Positions 16,181-24,462 are shown, numbered from the stretch's first letter. The stretch: DNA of 31,402 nt from Sabulitectum sp036743055 (GCA_036743055.1 DAINQE010000022.1:1-31402), one strand, 5' to 3'. Numbers and translations: made by a program. Notes: generated by a model from the sequence alone, not told the origin.

Positions 16181-18351
16181 TTGGGACAGAACACCCCCTT
16201 CTTCCTCTGCTCGAGAAGCGGGAATCCGCATTTCGGGCACCTTCTGTCAATCGGTCTGTTCCACATTGCGAAGTCGCAGTCCGGGTATTTCGAGCAGGAA
16301 AAGAACACCTTTCCCTTCCTGGTGGTTCTCTCCACCAGTTCGCCGCTGCACTGGGGAACGGGACACTTCACCCCCGCCGGCAGGGGCCCGGTATAGCCGC
16401 AGCCGCCGGTGGAGCAGGCGGCGTATCTTCCGAACCTGCCCTTCCTCACCGAAAGGGTTCCCCCGCATTCCGGGCAGCTGGCGTTCTCAATCTTTTCCTC
16501 CGTACCGGTATCCAGAGGCCTTGTGTACTTGCAGGACGGGAAACCGGGGCAGGCCAGGAATTTGCCGAATTTACCCATTTTTTCCACAAGCGCCCTGCCG
16601 CACTCGGGGCATTTCTCTTCCGTTTCCTTCACCAGGGAGGCTTTCACGCCGGGCAGCTTCTTCATGGCCTCCTCCAGCGAGGCGGCCAGGGGCTGGTACA
16701 GCTGGTCCACCGCCTGGTGGTAAGTCTTCCTGCCTGCGGCTATCTCGTCGAGAAGGTCTTCCATCTCCGCAGTGAACTCCACCCTGAAGAGCCCCGGGAA
16801 AAGGTCCGTAAGAAGACCTGTGGTGACCGTTCCCACCTCGGTGGGATGGAGCTTCTTTTCCTTCAGTTCCACATAGGCGCGTTTCTTCAGGGTGCCGATG
16901 ATGGAGACATATGTGGATGGTCTTCCTATTCCCCGCTTCTTCATTTCGGAGACAAGGGAAGCCTCGGTGAACCTGGAAGGGGGCGATGTGAACTTCTGCT
17001 CGGTTGAGACGTTCAGAAGCTCCGCGGGACCCTCCTGAAGGGCGGGCATCTCCGCGGTGAGCTTGACCTGCCATGGATCCACCTCCGTGAAGCCCTTCTT
17101 CATCATTTTCTGACCGGAGGCCCTGAAGACGAGTTCTCCACCCTGCACCAGCGCTTCGGATTCGGAGATCAGAGCGTCTGACATCTGGGTTGCAACGAAT
17201 CTGTTCCAGATGAGCTCATAAAGTTTCAGATGTCTGGGCTCGAGCTTCCCGGCAAGGCTTTCCGGTGTTCTGGTGACATCCGTTGGCCTGATGGCCTCGT
17301 GGGCGTCCTGGGCGCTTCCTGAGGAGCGGTATCTGCGGGGCTTGGGCTCAAGGAGTTCCTTACCCCACCTGCCGGCTATATAGCTTCGGCACTCATCTAT
17401 GGCCGCCGGTTCGATCCGCACCGAATCGGTCCTCATGTAGGTTATGAGACCCGTTGTCTCACCGTCTATGTCGAAGCCCTCGTACAGTTCCTGGGCAAGC
17501 CTCATTGTCACCGAAGGCGAGAAGGAAAGCCTTGAGGATGCGGTGACCTGCAGGGAACTGGTTATGAAGGGGGGGGAAGGTTTCCGTTTCTTCTCCCTGT
17601 CCTGCACCGAGACGATGCTCCAGGAAGCCTTCCTGGCCCTTTCCACGGTTTCACGGGCCTTATCTCCGCTGCCCGGGGAGTATCTGTCGCCGTCGGCCCT
17701 TCTGCCGCCGTCACGGTGAAGTTTTGCCTGGAATTCGCCTTCGGATGAATGGAAGAGAGCCGTGATCGGCCAGTACTCCCGGGGGATGAAATCCCTTATA
17801 TCCGCCTCCCGCTCCACTATCATCCTGAGGGCGACGGTCTGCACCCTTCCGGCGCTGAGCCCTTTCCCTACCGTTCTCCAGAGGTAGGGGCTGACCCTGT
17901 AACCCACCAGCCTGTCCATGACCCTTCTGGCCTGCTGGGCATCCACAAGGTCCATGTCCATGGAGCCGGCTGAACGGGAAGCTGCTGTGACAGCCTCCCT
18001 GGTAATGGAGTTGAACCTTATCCTTCTGAATTTCCTGTCGCCGCCGGAGAGGAGCTGGGACACGTGCCAGCAAATGGCTTCTCCCTCGCGGTCAGGGTCG
18101 GCTGCAAGGTAGATCTCTTCGTAGCCCTCCGCCGTCTTTCTCAGCTTGGCCACCACGGAGCGCTTTCCCGGAAGCACCGTATAAGTGGGTTCCAGTGTTT
18201 CCAGATTGACGCCTATCCTGTTCAGGGGGAGGTCCCTCACATGTCCGTTGGAGGCTATCACGTCCCATCCGCTGCCGAGGTAGTTCCTCAGGCTGCGGGC
18301 TTTCGCAGGGGACTCGATTATGAGCAGCTTGCGTTTTTTTCTGGTAGCCAT
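16159..18351 (-). CDS. topA: DNA topoisomerase I (type IA)
   Basis: A 730-residue type IA topoisomerase that relaxes negative supercoils. The TOPRIM domain opens with LLIIESPAKARSLRNYLG (Glu13) and has LAADPDREGEAICWHV (acidic triad around 85-89). The catalytic tyrosine is Tyr305 in GLITYMRTDSVRIEP; the later MKKRGIGRPSTYVSII is also diagnostic. The C-terminus carries four cysteine-rich zinc ribbons, starting CPECGRALVEKMGKFG, CPECGGTLSVRKGRFG, CPVPQCSGELVER and CPKCGFPLLEQRKKG. The last ends at the stop and is overlapped by the xer reading frame. It lies 30 bases downstream of the zinc-ribbon membrane protein gene and begins the topA-xer-hslVU block. Full length, no lesion. Confidence 0.97.
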   Translation of the reverse strand: MATRKKRKLLIIESPAKARSLRNYLGSGWDVIASNGHVRDLPLNRIGVNLETLEPTYTVLPGKRSVVAKLRKTAEGYEEIYLAADPDREGEAICWHVSQLLSGGDRKFRRIRFNSITREAVTAASRSAGSMDMDLVDAQQARRVMDRLVGYRVSPYLWRTVGKGLSAGRVQTVALRMIVEREADIRDFIPREYWPITALFHSSEGEFQAKLHRDGGRRADGDRYSPGSGDKARETVERARKASWSIVSVQDREKKRKPSPPFITSSLQVTASSRLSFSPSVTMRLAQELYEGFDIDGETTGLITYMRTDSVRIEPAAIDECRSYIAGRWGKELLEPKPRRYRSSGSAQDAHEAIRPTDVTRTPESLAGKLEPRHLKLYELIWNRFVATQMSDALISESEALVQGGELVFRASGQKMMKKGFTEVDPWQVKLTAEMPALQEGPAELLNVSTEQKFTSPPSRFTEASLVSEMKKRGIGRPSTYVSIIGTLKKRAYVELKEKKLHPTEVGTVTTGLLTDLFPGLFRVEFTAEMEDLLDEIAAGRKTYHQAVDQLYQPLAASLEEAMKKLPGVKASLVKETEEKCPECGRALVEKMGKFGKFLACPGFPSCKYTRPLDTGTEEKIENASCPECGGTLSVRKGRFGRYAACSTGGCGYTGPLPAGVKCPVPQCSGELVERTTRKGKVFFSCSKYPDCDFAMWNRPIDRRCPKCGFPLLEQRKKGVFCPNCRKKID

Positions 18352-18381
18352 CGAATTGCGAACTCCCGTTTTGTTAGCTGT

Positions 18382-19797
18382 TTACTGGTTTTCCGCAAGC
18401 CACGAGCTGACCGGGCCGGAAATCGATTCCCAGCAGTCTTCCCTGTAGCCGAGGAAATCCTGGAACTGGACAGGGCTGATGACGCCCTGAACATTGGGGA
18501 AGTTCGATGACACCAGACTCATGATGACGGTGTTCTGGTAACGGTTCTCCCTGTAGAGAAGGACAAGCTGATCCACCCCTGAAGGGGTGAGCCATTGGGA
18601 TACCCTTCTCAGTACCTCGAGACGGGTCTCGGTTTCCTCGGGATGCCTCAGGGCAAGAACCAGCACTTGTGTGGTGTCATGATACTGAAGCAGGACGGCG
18701 TCGTCGAGCTCCACCGGGATCCATGCGGCGATCACCGACAGCTGGTCGGCGATCATCTCCATCTCTTCGTCCAGGACCGTGGCCCTGACAGAACCGGGTG
18801 CGGATGTCCTGAACGGGACCGGAGGGGGATCCGCGATGACGGAGTACTCGTCGGCGAGTGTAAGCCCCCTGAGTCCCAGGGGGTCATCGTCCTGTATGGC
18901 CACGGCTGAGGTGTCGGCGGGTAAGGTGTCCGGCTGTGCGGCCAGGGTGTCCGGAAGGGCGATCTGAAGGGTGTCAGGGTCGCGGGGACCGGTGGTATCG
19001 GCGGGGGTTTCCGCCGGGGATTCCGCTATCCTTTCGGGATCACCGAAGAGGTTCATGGGATCCATCAGGTAAAACACCGCGGCAAAGGCCGCCAGGAAGA
19101 GCAGTCCCACCAGCGCGTACCTGACCGCCGATGAACCGGTGGGCTTTTCCTCCGCTTTTGTCTCATCGGAGTCGAACACGAGACCCTCGTCCCTTTCTGG
19201 CTCGACCCCTTCATTGGCGTGCTCTATGGCCTTTCCCGATGCAGCGCACTTGCTGCATACATGGGCGATCCTGTCGAAACAGTCACGGCAGGTGAGGTCG
19301 CCGCAGGTCCTGCAGGGGGCAAGCTTCTCGCCGTCGGTGGGGGTCCTTCCGCAGATATGGCACCTGTTGGTGCTGCGGACCTCGTCCCTGGCCGAGGTTA
19401 TGAGGATGTCTTCTTCTTCCTCTTCTTCCTCTACCTCTTCAGCTTCATCTTCCCCGATATGCTGGATCTCCTCATCGGCCTCTTCGTCGATGTCCTCTTC
19501 GTCGAAATCTGCTTCAGGGATTTCCTCCGCATGGGCAGGGGCCGGCGCCGGTGCTTCTTCCTCCTCTTCGTCGTCGAATCTGGGGAGAAGGTCGATGTAT
19601 GGGTATAGATCCTTCTGTATGGCCCTGGCCTCCCCCATGGGAACGGCTTCGCGGATTACGGAAGGTGAGTTGTTCACCGCCTCTTCGGCATCGGACATAG
19701 AGAGATCGAGACTGGTCACCAGAAGCTTCAGGACCTTCCTTTTCTCTTCTTCGCGGCCCAGTCTTACAAGCAGCAGATCAACAAGGGATTCAGACAT
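18382..19797 (-). CDS. bL12-like / zinc-ribbon / transmembrane protein paired with MglA
   Basis: A 471-residue mosaic I cannot assign to a named family. Residues 18-65 (KVLKLLVTSLDLSMSDAEEA, then VNNSPSVIREAVPMGEARAI) follow the pattern of the ribosomal protein bL12 C-terminal domain. A very acidic linker spans about 74-130. Four CxxC pairs follow (Cys146/149, 162/165, 170/173, 181/184), consistent with two zinc sites. A single membrane helix lies at about 227-245, then a Pro/Asp/Thr-rich spacer and a C-terminal domain (about 310-471) containing QLSVIAAWIPVELDDAVLLQ. Predicted topology: N-terminal part cytoplasmic, C-terminal domain outside. The ATG at 19797 overlaps the MglA stop as TGATG; the longer frame to 19914 runs inside mglA and is rejected. 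Perhaps a membrane partner or effector of MglA. Confidence 0.75.
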   Translation of the reverse strand: MSESLVDLLLVRLGREEEKRKVLKLLVTSLDLSMSDAEEAVNNSPSVIREAVPMGEARAIQKDLYPYIDLLPRFDDEEEEEAPAPAPAHAEEIPEADFDEEDIDEEADEEIQHIGEDEAEEVEEEEEEEDILITSARDEVRSTNRCHICGRTPTDGEKLAPCRTCGDLTCRDCFDRIAHVCSKCAASGKAIEHANEGVEPERDEGLVFDSDETKAEEKPTGSSAVRYALVGLLFLAAFAAVFYLMDPMNLFGDPERIAESPAETPADTTGPRDPDTLQIALPDTLAAQPDTLPADTSAVAIQDDDPLGLRGLTLADEYSVIADPPPVPFRTSAPGSVRATVLDEEMEMIADQLSVIAAWIPVELDDAVLLQYHDTTQVLVLALRHPEETETRLEVLRRVSQWLTPSGVDQLVLLYRENRYQNTVIMSLVSSNFPNVQGVISPVQFQDFLGYREDCWESISGPVSSWLAENQ

Positions 19798-20399
19798 CAG
19801 GCCCTGCCTTCCAGAAGCTCGAATTGCCTGTGAAGCCTGGCGATGACCATTCTGCTCACCCGCCTCAGTGTTTCGAAAACACCCCTGCCGTCGGAGGCAA
19901 CCGATTCCAGGCATGGAACTTTGGAGAGCCCTAACTCCTGAACTATCCTGGAGACCGGAACAGCATCGGGAAGATCACGCTTGTTGCACTGGAGAACCAG
20001 GCTGACGCCCTTCCTTTTCTGTGTTCTCAGGTTCTCCTTGAGATCCCTGAGACTTGCGATGTTGGCATCCATCCTGGATTCCTGAGAGTCGGCAACGAAG
20101 ACTATGCCGTCCACCCCCTGGAGAATGAGCCTTCGGCTGTCGGAATACATGGCCTGACCGGGAACACTGTAGAGATGAAGTCTTATCTTGAAACCGTTTA
20201 TCTCACCTGAATCCAGGGGCAGGAAATCAAAGAAAAGCGTTCTCTCGTTACCCGCTGCCAGCGAGATGAGTTTTCCCCTTGAATCGGAGTTCACCTGACT
20301 GTGTATGTACTTCACATTGGTGGTCTTCCCGGAGAGGCCGGGACCGGCGTAAACCAGCTTGCAGTCGATCTCCCTGGCGCTGTAGCTAACGGTTGCCAT
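19797..20399 (-). CDS. MglA-like small Ras-type GTPase (copy 2)
   Basis: A 200-residue GTPase similar to, but clearly diverged from, the copy at 9988-10566. P-loop GPGLSGKT at 19-26, TLFFDFLPLDSGEI at 54-67 (the conserved MglA segment), HLYSVPGQAMYSDSRRLIL with PGQ at 80-82, GVDGIVFVADSQESR, and NKRD at 139-142. The N-terminus is longer (MATVSYSAREIDCKLVYA) than in copy 1. The start overlaps the tatA stop (TAATG) and its stop overlaps the start of the bL12-like/zinc-ribbon membrane protein (TGATG), so all three are translationally coupled. It probably acts as a GTP-dependent switch for that membrane protein; the target process (polarity, motility, secretion) is not shown by the sequence. Confidence 0.9.
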   Translation of the reverse strand: MATVSYSAREIDCKLVYAGPGLSGKTTNVKYIHSQVNSDSRGKLISLAAGNERTLFFDFLPLDSGEINGFKIRLHLYSVPGQAMYSDSRRLILQGVDGIVFVADSQESRMDANIASLRDLKENLRTQKRKGVSLVLQCNKRDLPDAVPVSRIVQELGLSKVPCLESVASDGRGVFETLRRVSRMVIARLHRQFELLEGRA

Positions 20400-20593
20400 T
20401 AGGTGTCCCCTTCATTCCTGTCTGTGTCGCCGCTGTTTCCGTCCATACCGGTCTCCCCGTCTTTCAGCCCCTTTTTGAACTGGGTGAGTGAACGGCCTAT
20501 GGACCTGGCTATCTCCGGTATCCTCTTCGCGCCGAAGAGAAGGAGGAGAACCACCAGTATTATGATGAGTTCGGCGGTTCCAATGCGGCCCAT
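20399..20593 (-). CDS. tatA: Sec-independent protein translocase TatA/TatE subunit
   Basis: A 64-residue protein with the TatA plan. The short N-terminus MGRIGTAELIIILVVLLLLF supplies the single membrane helix; the FGAKRIPEIARSIGRSL hinge and amphipathic helix follow, with FG and the P of 'KRIPE' conserved; then a charged, unstructured tail (QFKKGLKDGETGMDGNSGD). The start residue context (Gly-x-x-x-x-x-E) fits TatA rather than TatB. TatA forms the pore-like assembly that moves folded proteins with twin-arginine signals. TatC is not in the window. The gene lies 18 bases after DUF4321 and overlaps mglA by one base; a strong AGGAGAAAGGGAGG-type purine tract precedes the ATG. Confidence 0.92.
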   Translation of the reverse strand: MGRIGTAELIIILVVLLLLFGAKRIPEIARSIGRSLTQFKKGLKDGETGMDGNSGDTDRNEGDT

Positions 20594-20611
20594 CTGTTTC
20601 CTCCCTTTCTC

Positions 20612-20884
20612 CTAGAACCATTTGTAGAGAACACCAACCGTTACCAGCCCGGCGAAGGTCATGATGTTCAGCTTCACTGCGATCTCCGCCAGCTGGAACC
20701 TGAGTATGTGTATATCGAAACCAAGTGGCCCCACGGAGAACTCGGCACTGCCGCCGAAGAACTGCCGCAGAGCGACAGAATTGTCGGGAAGCAGAGCGCT
20801 TACCGCTTCTCCGAAAACCGTTCCGGTCACCATGCCGGCAACCGCCAGGAACACCCAGAATCCGCTGGATCTGCCGTGAAGCAA
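20612..20884 (-). CDS. DUF4321 family small membrane protein
   Basis: A 90-residue protein with two hydrophobic helices (FWVFLAVAGMVTGTVFGEAV and IMTFAGLVTVGVLYKWF) joined by a loop containing FSVGPLGFDIHILRFQLAEI. This matches the DUF4321 pattern: an N-terminal helix with GxxxGxxxGE, then 'vGl.p..idl..l.ltfg...klNl'. The function of the family is unknown. The start is a TTG at 20884 preceded by AAGGAAGG, with short spacing; a later GTG (residue 11) is less likely because it would cut into the first helix. It lies upstream of tatA, with 24 bases to the Gx transporter gene. Small size and membrane nature suggest an accessory subunit. Confidence 0.75.
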   Translation of the reverse strand: MLHGRSSGFWVFLAVAGMVTGTVFGEAVSALLPDNSVALRQFFGGSAEFSVGPLGFDIHILRFQLAEIAVKLNIMTFAGLVTVGVLYKWF

Positions 20885-20908
20885 TTCCTTCCTTCCAACC
20901 TGTGTATC

Positions 20909-21433
20909 TTAATCCAACACTCTGTTCTGCGCAATGCCGGAAAACCGGGTGAAGAGACCGTCGAACCTTTTTGCCAGCACTCCCACGAGAACTCCGGAAA
21001 CAACCCCCCAGCCCGAGAGCAGGGGTACCATTCCCTCCACTGGTATATCATGCAAAAAAACTCCGGCGACAAGAAGCTGTGACCAGAGAGAGGTGACCGC
21101 CCCTGCAACGGAGATCCCCGGGATAGAGACCCTCTCTCCCAGGAGCCTTCGCAGGATCCCCATTGCAGAAGCCGCAGCCGCGGCTCCGGACAGGGAAAGG
21201 ATGAAGGTGGGCGTGGCCACCGTCCCCATGACCAGGGCCACGATGAACGCCCTGAGAACATTGAGTTCCAGGGTCCGGATCCATCCGAACCTCACTATGG
21301 CGATCACCGAAGGTATGTTCGCAAGACCAAGCCTCATGAATGGAACCGGTCTGGGAACCATGGAATCCAGTACCCCGAGGACGGTGGCGCTCACCACCAG
21401 AAGGGTCAGCTCCCTGCGGCCTTCTTCAGGCAT
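20909..21433 (-). CDS. Gx transporter family protein (heptaprenyl diphosphate synthase component I-like)
   Basis: A 174-residue integral membrane protein with five or six helices. The conserved N-terminal stretch is LGVLDSMVPRPVPFMRLGLA, followed by NIPSVIAIVRFG, a hallmark of the Hpre_diP_synt_I (PF07456) family, with GAAAAASAMGILRRLL and ISVAGAVTSLWSQLLVAGVF in later helices. The family was named from a gene next to heptaprenyl diphosphate synthase but looks like an S-component-type membrane transporter, so the enzymatic name is doubtful. The ATG at 21433 overlaps the preceding GT4 gene by 28 bases. Position between glycosyltransferases and DUF4321/tatA suggests an envelope or quinone/isoprenoid context, but no substrate can be read. 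Confidence 0.82.
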   Translation of the reverse strand: MPEEGRRELTLLVVSATVLGVLDSMVPRPVPFMRLGLANIPSVIAIVRFGWIRTLELNVLRAFIVALVMGTVATPTFILSLSGAAAAASAMGILRRLLGERVSIPGISVAGAVTSLWSQLLVAGVFLHDIPVEGMVPLLSGWGVVSGVLVGVLAKRFDGLFTRFSGIAQNRVLD

Positions 21434-22479
21434 TCCTCAACCTTTCCGAATAGGCGCTTCGATTCGAAGAGGGTCTCGGCACGGTGCCTGGCGGCCTTCC
21501 CGGCCCCTTCCCTGAAGGATGTGCTTCCCTCCATGGTCATCACCGCCTCCATGAGCGCCCTGGGGTCACCGGCGGTGAAGTGGAGGCCGGTCAAGCGGTG
21601 GCTGTTCACCCAGGTAACACCTGTGGGAAGGTCGCTGGAAAGAACCGGGGTTCCACATGCCATCGCTTCCAGCTGCACCATGCCAAAGGCTTCGCTTCTC
21701 TGCGTAGATGGCAGTATCAGCGCCCTGGCCCCCGAGTAGAGTTCACGGAGTCCTTCGTCTGAGACATCGGAGAGTATCCTCACCGGCAGCGACTTCTGCG
21801 AGACCGTCCTGCGAATCCGCTCTTCCAGGGCTCCTCCCCCGGCAAGAACAAGGGGCGGCGGATCCTCCATGAGCTTCCAGGCGTCAAGGAGAACCGTTAT
21901 TCCCTTGTATCGCCTGAAGCGGCCCACGAAGAGATAGTAGTTCCCCCTGGGTACGCCGGAGGGCCGGAAAAGCCCGGTATCCACCCCTATGGGTATCACC
22001 TGGACATTTCCCAGGGGGCTGAGGTACCGTGAGGTCGCCTGGTAGTTGCGGGAAGTAGCAAGAACGGAATACGCCCCTCTGAGGAAACGGCGGAGGAATG
22101 GCGCGTAAAAAGGCATTGCGAAGGCCTGCCTGACGATGTCGCTGTGATAGGTCACCACCCATGGTGTTCGCCTCCTCGGTGGTCCTGCAAGCCAGGCAAG
22201 GACCGCTGAAGGGAGCGGCAGATGGAAGTGAACCACCTGGTGGCCCCCTCTGAAGAGAGCCCTGGAGAGGCCCGGGGCAACCGGGTTCGAAAGTATCCTT
22301 CCAAGTTCCCTGACTCCGTGAACCGGTATGCCGTCCACTTCCCTCTCGCCGCCTCCGGTCACCAGTATCTCCACCTGGTGCCCCCGCGCCGCCAGGAAAG
22401 CCGACAGGTCGTGGACGTATCGCTCGATCCCTCCTGAGACTTCGGGGTACACGTCCTTGTAGACCTGGAGTATCCTCAT
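21406..22479 (-). CDS. Glycosyltransferase family 4 (copy A)
   Basis: A 357-residue GT-B retaining glycosyltransferase. The N-terminal domain has ILQVYKDVYPEVSGGIERYV and HDLSAFLAARGHQVEILVTG, the usual GT4 acceptor-side loop; VTYHSDIVRQ lies in the middle. The donor domain has VIPIGVDTGLFRPSG, LFVGRFRRYKGITVLLDAW and the EX7E motif SEAFGMVQLEAMACGTPVLS (the two Glu being the retaining-GT pair). No membrane helix; probably peripheral at the cytoplasmic face of the membrane, adding a sugar from a nucleotide donor to a lipid-linked glycan. It overlaps the following Gx transporter by 28 bases and the preceding GT4 by 4. The donor and acceptor are unknown. Confidence 0.9.
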   Translation of the reverse strand: MRILQVYKDVYPEVSGGIERYVHDLSAFLAARGHQVEILVTGGGEREVDGIPVHGVRELGRILSNPVAPGLSRALFRGGHQVVHFHLPLPSAVLAWLAGPPRRRTPWVVTYHSDIVRQAFAMPFYAPFLRRFLRGAYSVLATSRNYQATSRYLSPLGNVQVIPIGVDTGLFRPSGVPRGNYYLFVGRFRRYKGITVLLDAWKLMEDPPPLVLAGGGALEERIRRTVSQKSLPVRILSDVSDEGLRELYSGARALILPSTQRSEAFGMVQLEAMACGTPVLSSDLPTGVTWVNSHRLTGLHFTAGDPRALMEAVMTMEGSTSFREGAGKAARHRAETLFESKRLFGKVEECLKKAAGS

Positions 22480-23519
22480 TCCATGACCTCCAGGTAACGG
22501 TTCCAGGTCTCCCGGGCCATGCGCTCCATGGAAAACTCCCTTGCGAAATCCATCAGCTTTCCCCGGTCATGGACTGTATCCAGGGCTTCCATCACGGCCC
22601 TGGCGATGGATTCACCGGATCCGCCACAGAAACCCGCGGCAACCTGCCCGTATATCTCCCTGAGAGCACGTGCGGGACCGAGGACGGAGGGAGTTCCCGA
22701 GACGGCTGCTTCCAGCGGCGGCAGCCCGAATCCCTCGTAAAGCGAAGGATAGACAAGGAGTTCCGCCGCCGCCATGGCGCTTCTCAGCATGTTTTCAGGA
22801 ACACTTCCGGTCCATCTGACCCCGGGGGTCTCCCGGAGGAGCTCCCTGATCTTTCCTGGGCCCCAGCCCCACCTTCCCGTGACCACCAGCTCCATGTCCC
22901 GGTGAACCTCCCTGATTGCGGGCCAGCCTTCCAGAAGGCCCTGGAGGTTCTTTCTGGGCTCCACGGTGCCGGTATAGAGAATGAACCTTCCCTGCAGACC
23001 GAACCGTTCCCTGAACGGCAGAGGATCTCCCGGGGTCTCCGGGGCTGAGAGGTAGACCCTGCGGCTGGAAAGTCCAAGCAGTTCGCCTATCTCGCGTGCG
23101 GTGAAGTCGCTGTCGGCGAGGACGAGGGACGCTCCCCTGGCTATCCTTGGGAAGTGCAGCCTGTAATAGAGAGACCTGAGAGGCGGGAACCAGTTTGGAT
23201 TCCTAAGAAAAGCGAGGTCGTGTACGGTTACCGCATATGGCACGCCAGCAACGGGTCTTCCTCCGAAGGCGGGCAGATGGAGAAGGTCATAGTTACCCCT
23301 CCTCACCGCGGCGGGTATGGCAATGTGCTCCCGGATCAGCCTGGCCATGGTTCCGCCGGCTTTCCCCAGGGGAATGACGCCGGTTATGCCCGCCAGCGAA
23401 AAGCCCTTCAGCAGCCTTTCGGTGTATACGCCGGTACCGCCGCGGTTTCCCGAGGCGGCCCCGTACAGGGCAACTCTGTGGTCAGCCTTCGGCAACCGAG
23501 TCGTCGCCCAGGAGAACAC
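22476..23519 (-). CDS. Glycosyltransferase family 4 (copy B)
   Basis: A 347-residue GT4 enzyme, of the mannosyl/rhamnosyltransferase (WbpY/MtfB) style. Motifs: LYGAASGNRGGTGVYTERLL at the N-terminus, YAVTVHDLAFLRNPNWFPP, LVLADSDFTAREI, ILYTGTVEPRKNLQGLLEGW and the EX7E signature VYPSLYEGFGLPPLEAAVSG. The frame opens with a GTG at 23519, overlapping the upstream nucleotidyltransferase by 38 bases. A TTG at 23495 (reading LPKADHRVALYG) would shorten the overlap to 14 bases and still precede the first beta strand; I cannot decide between them. With copy A and the sugar-nucleotide enzyme it forms a three-gene polysaccharide module. Confidence 0.88.
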   Translation of the reverse strand: MFSWATTRLPKADHRVALYGAASGNRGGTGVYTERLLKGFSLAGITGVIPLGKAGGTMARLIREHIAIPAAVRRGNYDLLHLPAFGGRPVAGVPYAVTVHDLAFLRNPNWFPPLRSLYYRLHFPRIARGASLVLADSDFTAREIGELLGLSSRRVYLSAPETPGDPLPFRERFGLQGRFILYTGTVEPRKNLQGLLEGWPAIREVHRDMELVVTGRWGWGPGKIRELLRETPGVRWTGSVPENMLRSAMAAAELLVYPSLYEGFGLPPLEAAVSGTPSVLGPARALREIYGQVAAGFCGGSGESIARAVMEALDTVHDRGKLMDFAREFSMERMARETWNRYLEVME

Positions 23520-24462
23520 CGCCGCGGAAGCCTGAAACGGTCACCCTGCGCCCGGTGACCGAAGCGCTGAGGCGGGAGTCGCGGAAAACCGAGAAGTCCC
23601 CGGCTATGGTGTCCGATATCTCGCATGCCTCCACGGATACGGATTCGCCAAAGGATACATGGGGGCCCACCACGGAATCGGTTATCACGCAGCCCTTCTG
23701 GAACGAGCAGGGCTGGATCACCCTGGAGCGGATCAGTTCCGGGGTTTCCCCGGGTCCGTTCCTGTCCAGAAGGACCCTGTTGGTCTCAAGGAGGGTCTCG
23801 GGCTTGCCGCAGTCGTACCAGCCGTCGATATCAAGTATTCCGAAGGGCTCACCGTTCCTGAGCATCAGTTCCATGGCGTCGGTGAGCTGGAACTCTCCCC
23901 GGGTCCTCTGCCCCTTTTCCACAAGGGTGCGGCAGCCCTCCATGAGTCTCTCTCCGCTGGCGAAATAATAGACCCCCACGATGGCAAGGTTGCTCACCGG
24001 CTCGGAGGGTTTTTCGATAAGCCTTACGACCCTTCCTTCCTCCAGCAGGACCACACCGAAACGGGAAGGGTCCTCCACCGGACTGGTGACTATCATGTTC
24101 CTGGTTTCACCCCGGAGAACCGAGAGATCAGCTGAGAAAAGGGTATCCCCAAGGACTACCATTGTGGGTCCGTCATCGGTGTACTCCCAGGCGAGGAGAA
24201 CCGCCGAGGCCAGTCCGTCCGTTTTCTCCTGAACTGCGAAGTCAGTGCGTATTCCGGGGTATTCCTTCCGGACCCATGAGACTATTTCATCCCCAAGGTA
24301 GCCCGTGATCAGGGTCACATGGTCCACACCCGCATCCACCAGCGTGTCCATCACGTGTGCCAGCATCGGTCTGCCGGCCACAGGCAAAAGTGGCTTCGGT
24401 GTTGACCATGTAAGGGGTCTCATCCGGGTGCCTTTCCCGGCCGCAGGTATTATGCAGTGCAT
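23482..24462 (-). CDS. Sugar-1-phosphate nucleotidyltransferase
   Basis: A 326-residue enzyme making an NDP-sugar from a sugar-1-phosphate and NTP. The N-terminal IIPAAGKGTRMRPLTWSTPK is the nucleotide-binding signature (GxGTRx8PK); MVVLGDTLFSADL carries the metal-binding Asp; RLIEKPSEPVSNLAIVGVYY and LDIDGWYDCGKPETLLETN complete the RmlA/GlmU-like catalytic domain. Residues from about 250 on (IQPCSFQKGCVITDSVVGPH) have the spaced V/I/G pattern of a left-handed beta-helix without an obvious acetyltransferase site. Glucose-1-phosphate thymidylyl- or uridylyltransferase is the best guess, but mannose-1-phosphate guanylyltransferases also have this plan. The ATG abuts the ptsI stop with no gap, and the product could supply the two GT4 enzymes downstream. 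Confidence 0.86.
   Translation of the reverse strand: MHCIIPAAGKGTRMRPLTWSTPKPLLPVAGRPMLAHVMDTLVDAGVDHVTLITGYLGDEIVSWVRKEYPGIRTDFAVQEKTDGLASAVLLAWEYTDDGPTMVVLGDTLFSADLSVLRGETRNMIVTSPVEDPSRFGVVLLEEGRVVRLIEKPSEPVSNLAIVGVYYFASGERLMEGCRTLVEKGQRTRGEFQLTDAMELMLRNGEPFGILDIDGWYDCGKPETLLETNRVLLDRNGPGETPELIRSRVIQPCSFQKGCVITDSVVGPHVSFGESVSVEACEISDTIAGDFSVFRDSRLSASVTGRRVTVSGFRGGVLLGDDSVAEG

Noticed and set aside
15290..16240. Tyrosine recombinase as an integrase of a mobile element
   Set aside because: Length, residue spacing and the topA/hslVU neighbourhood are those of a housekeeping Xer; no attachment repeats, tRNA target or cargo genes are nearby.
19798..19914. 39-codon upstream extension of the zinc-ribbon membrane protein
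   Set aside because: Entirely within the mglA gene in another frame; the TGATG overlap start begins the conserved bL12-like region.
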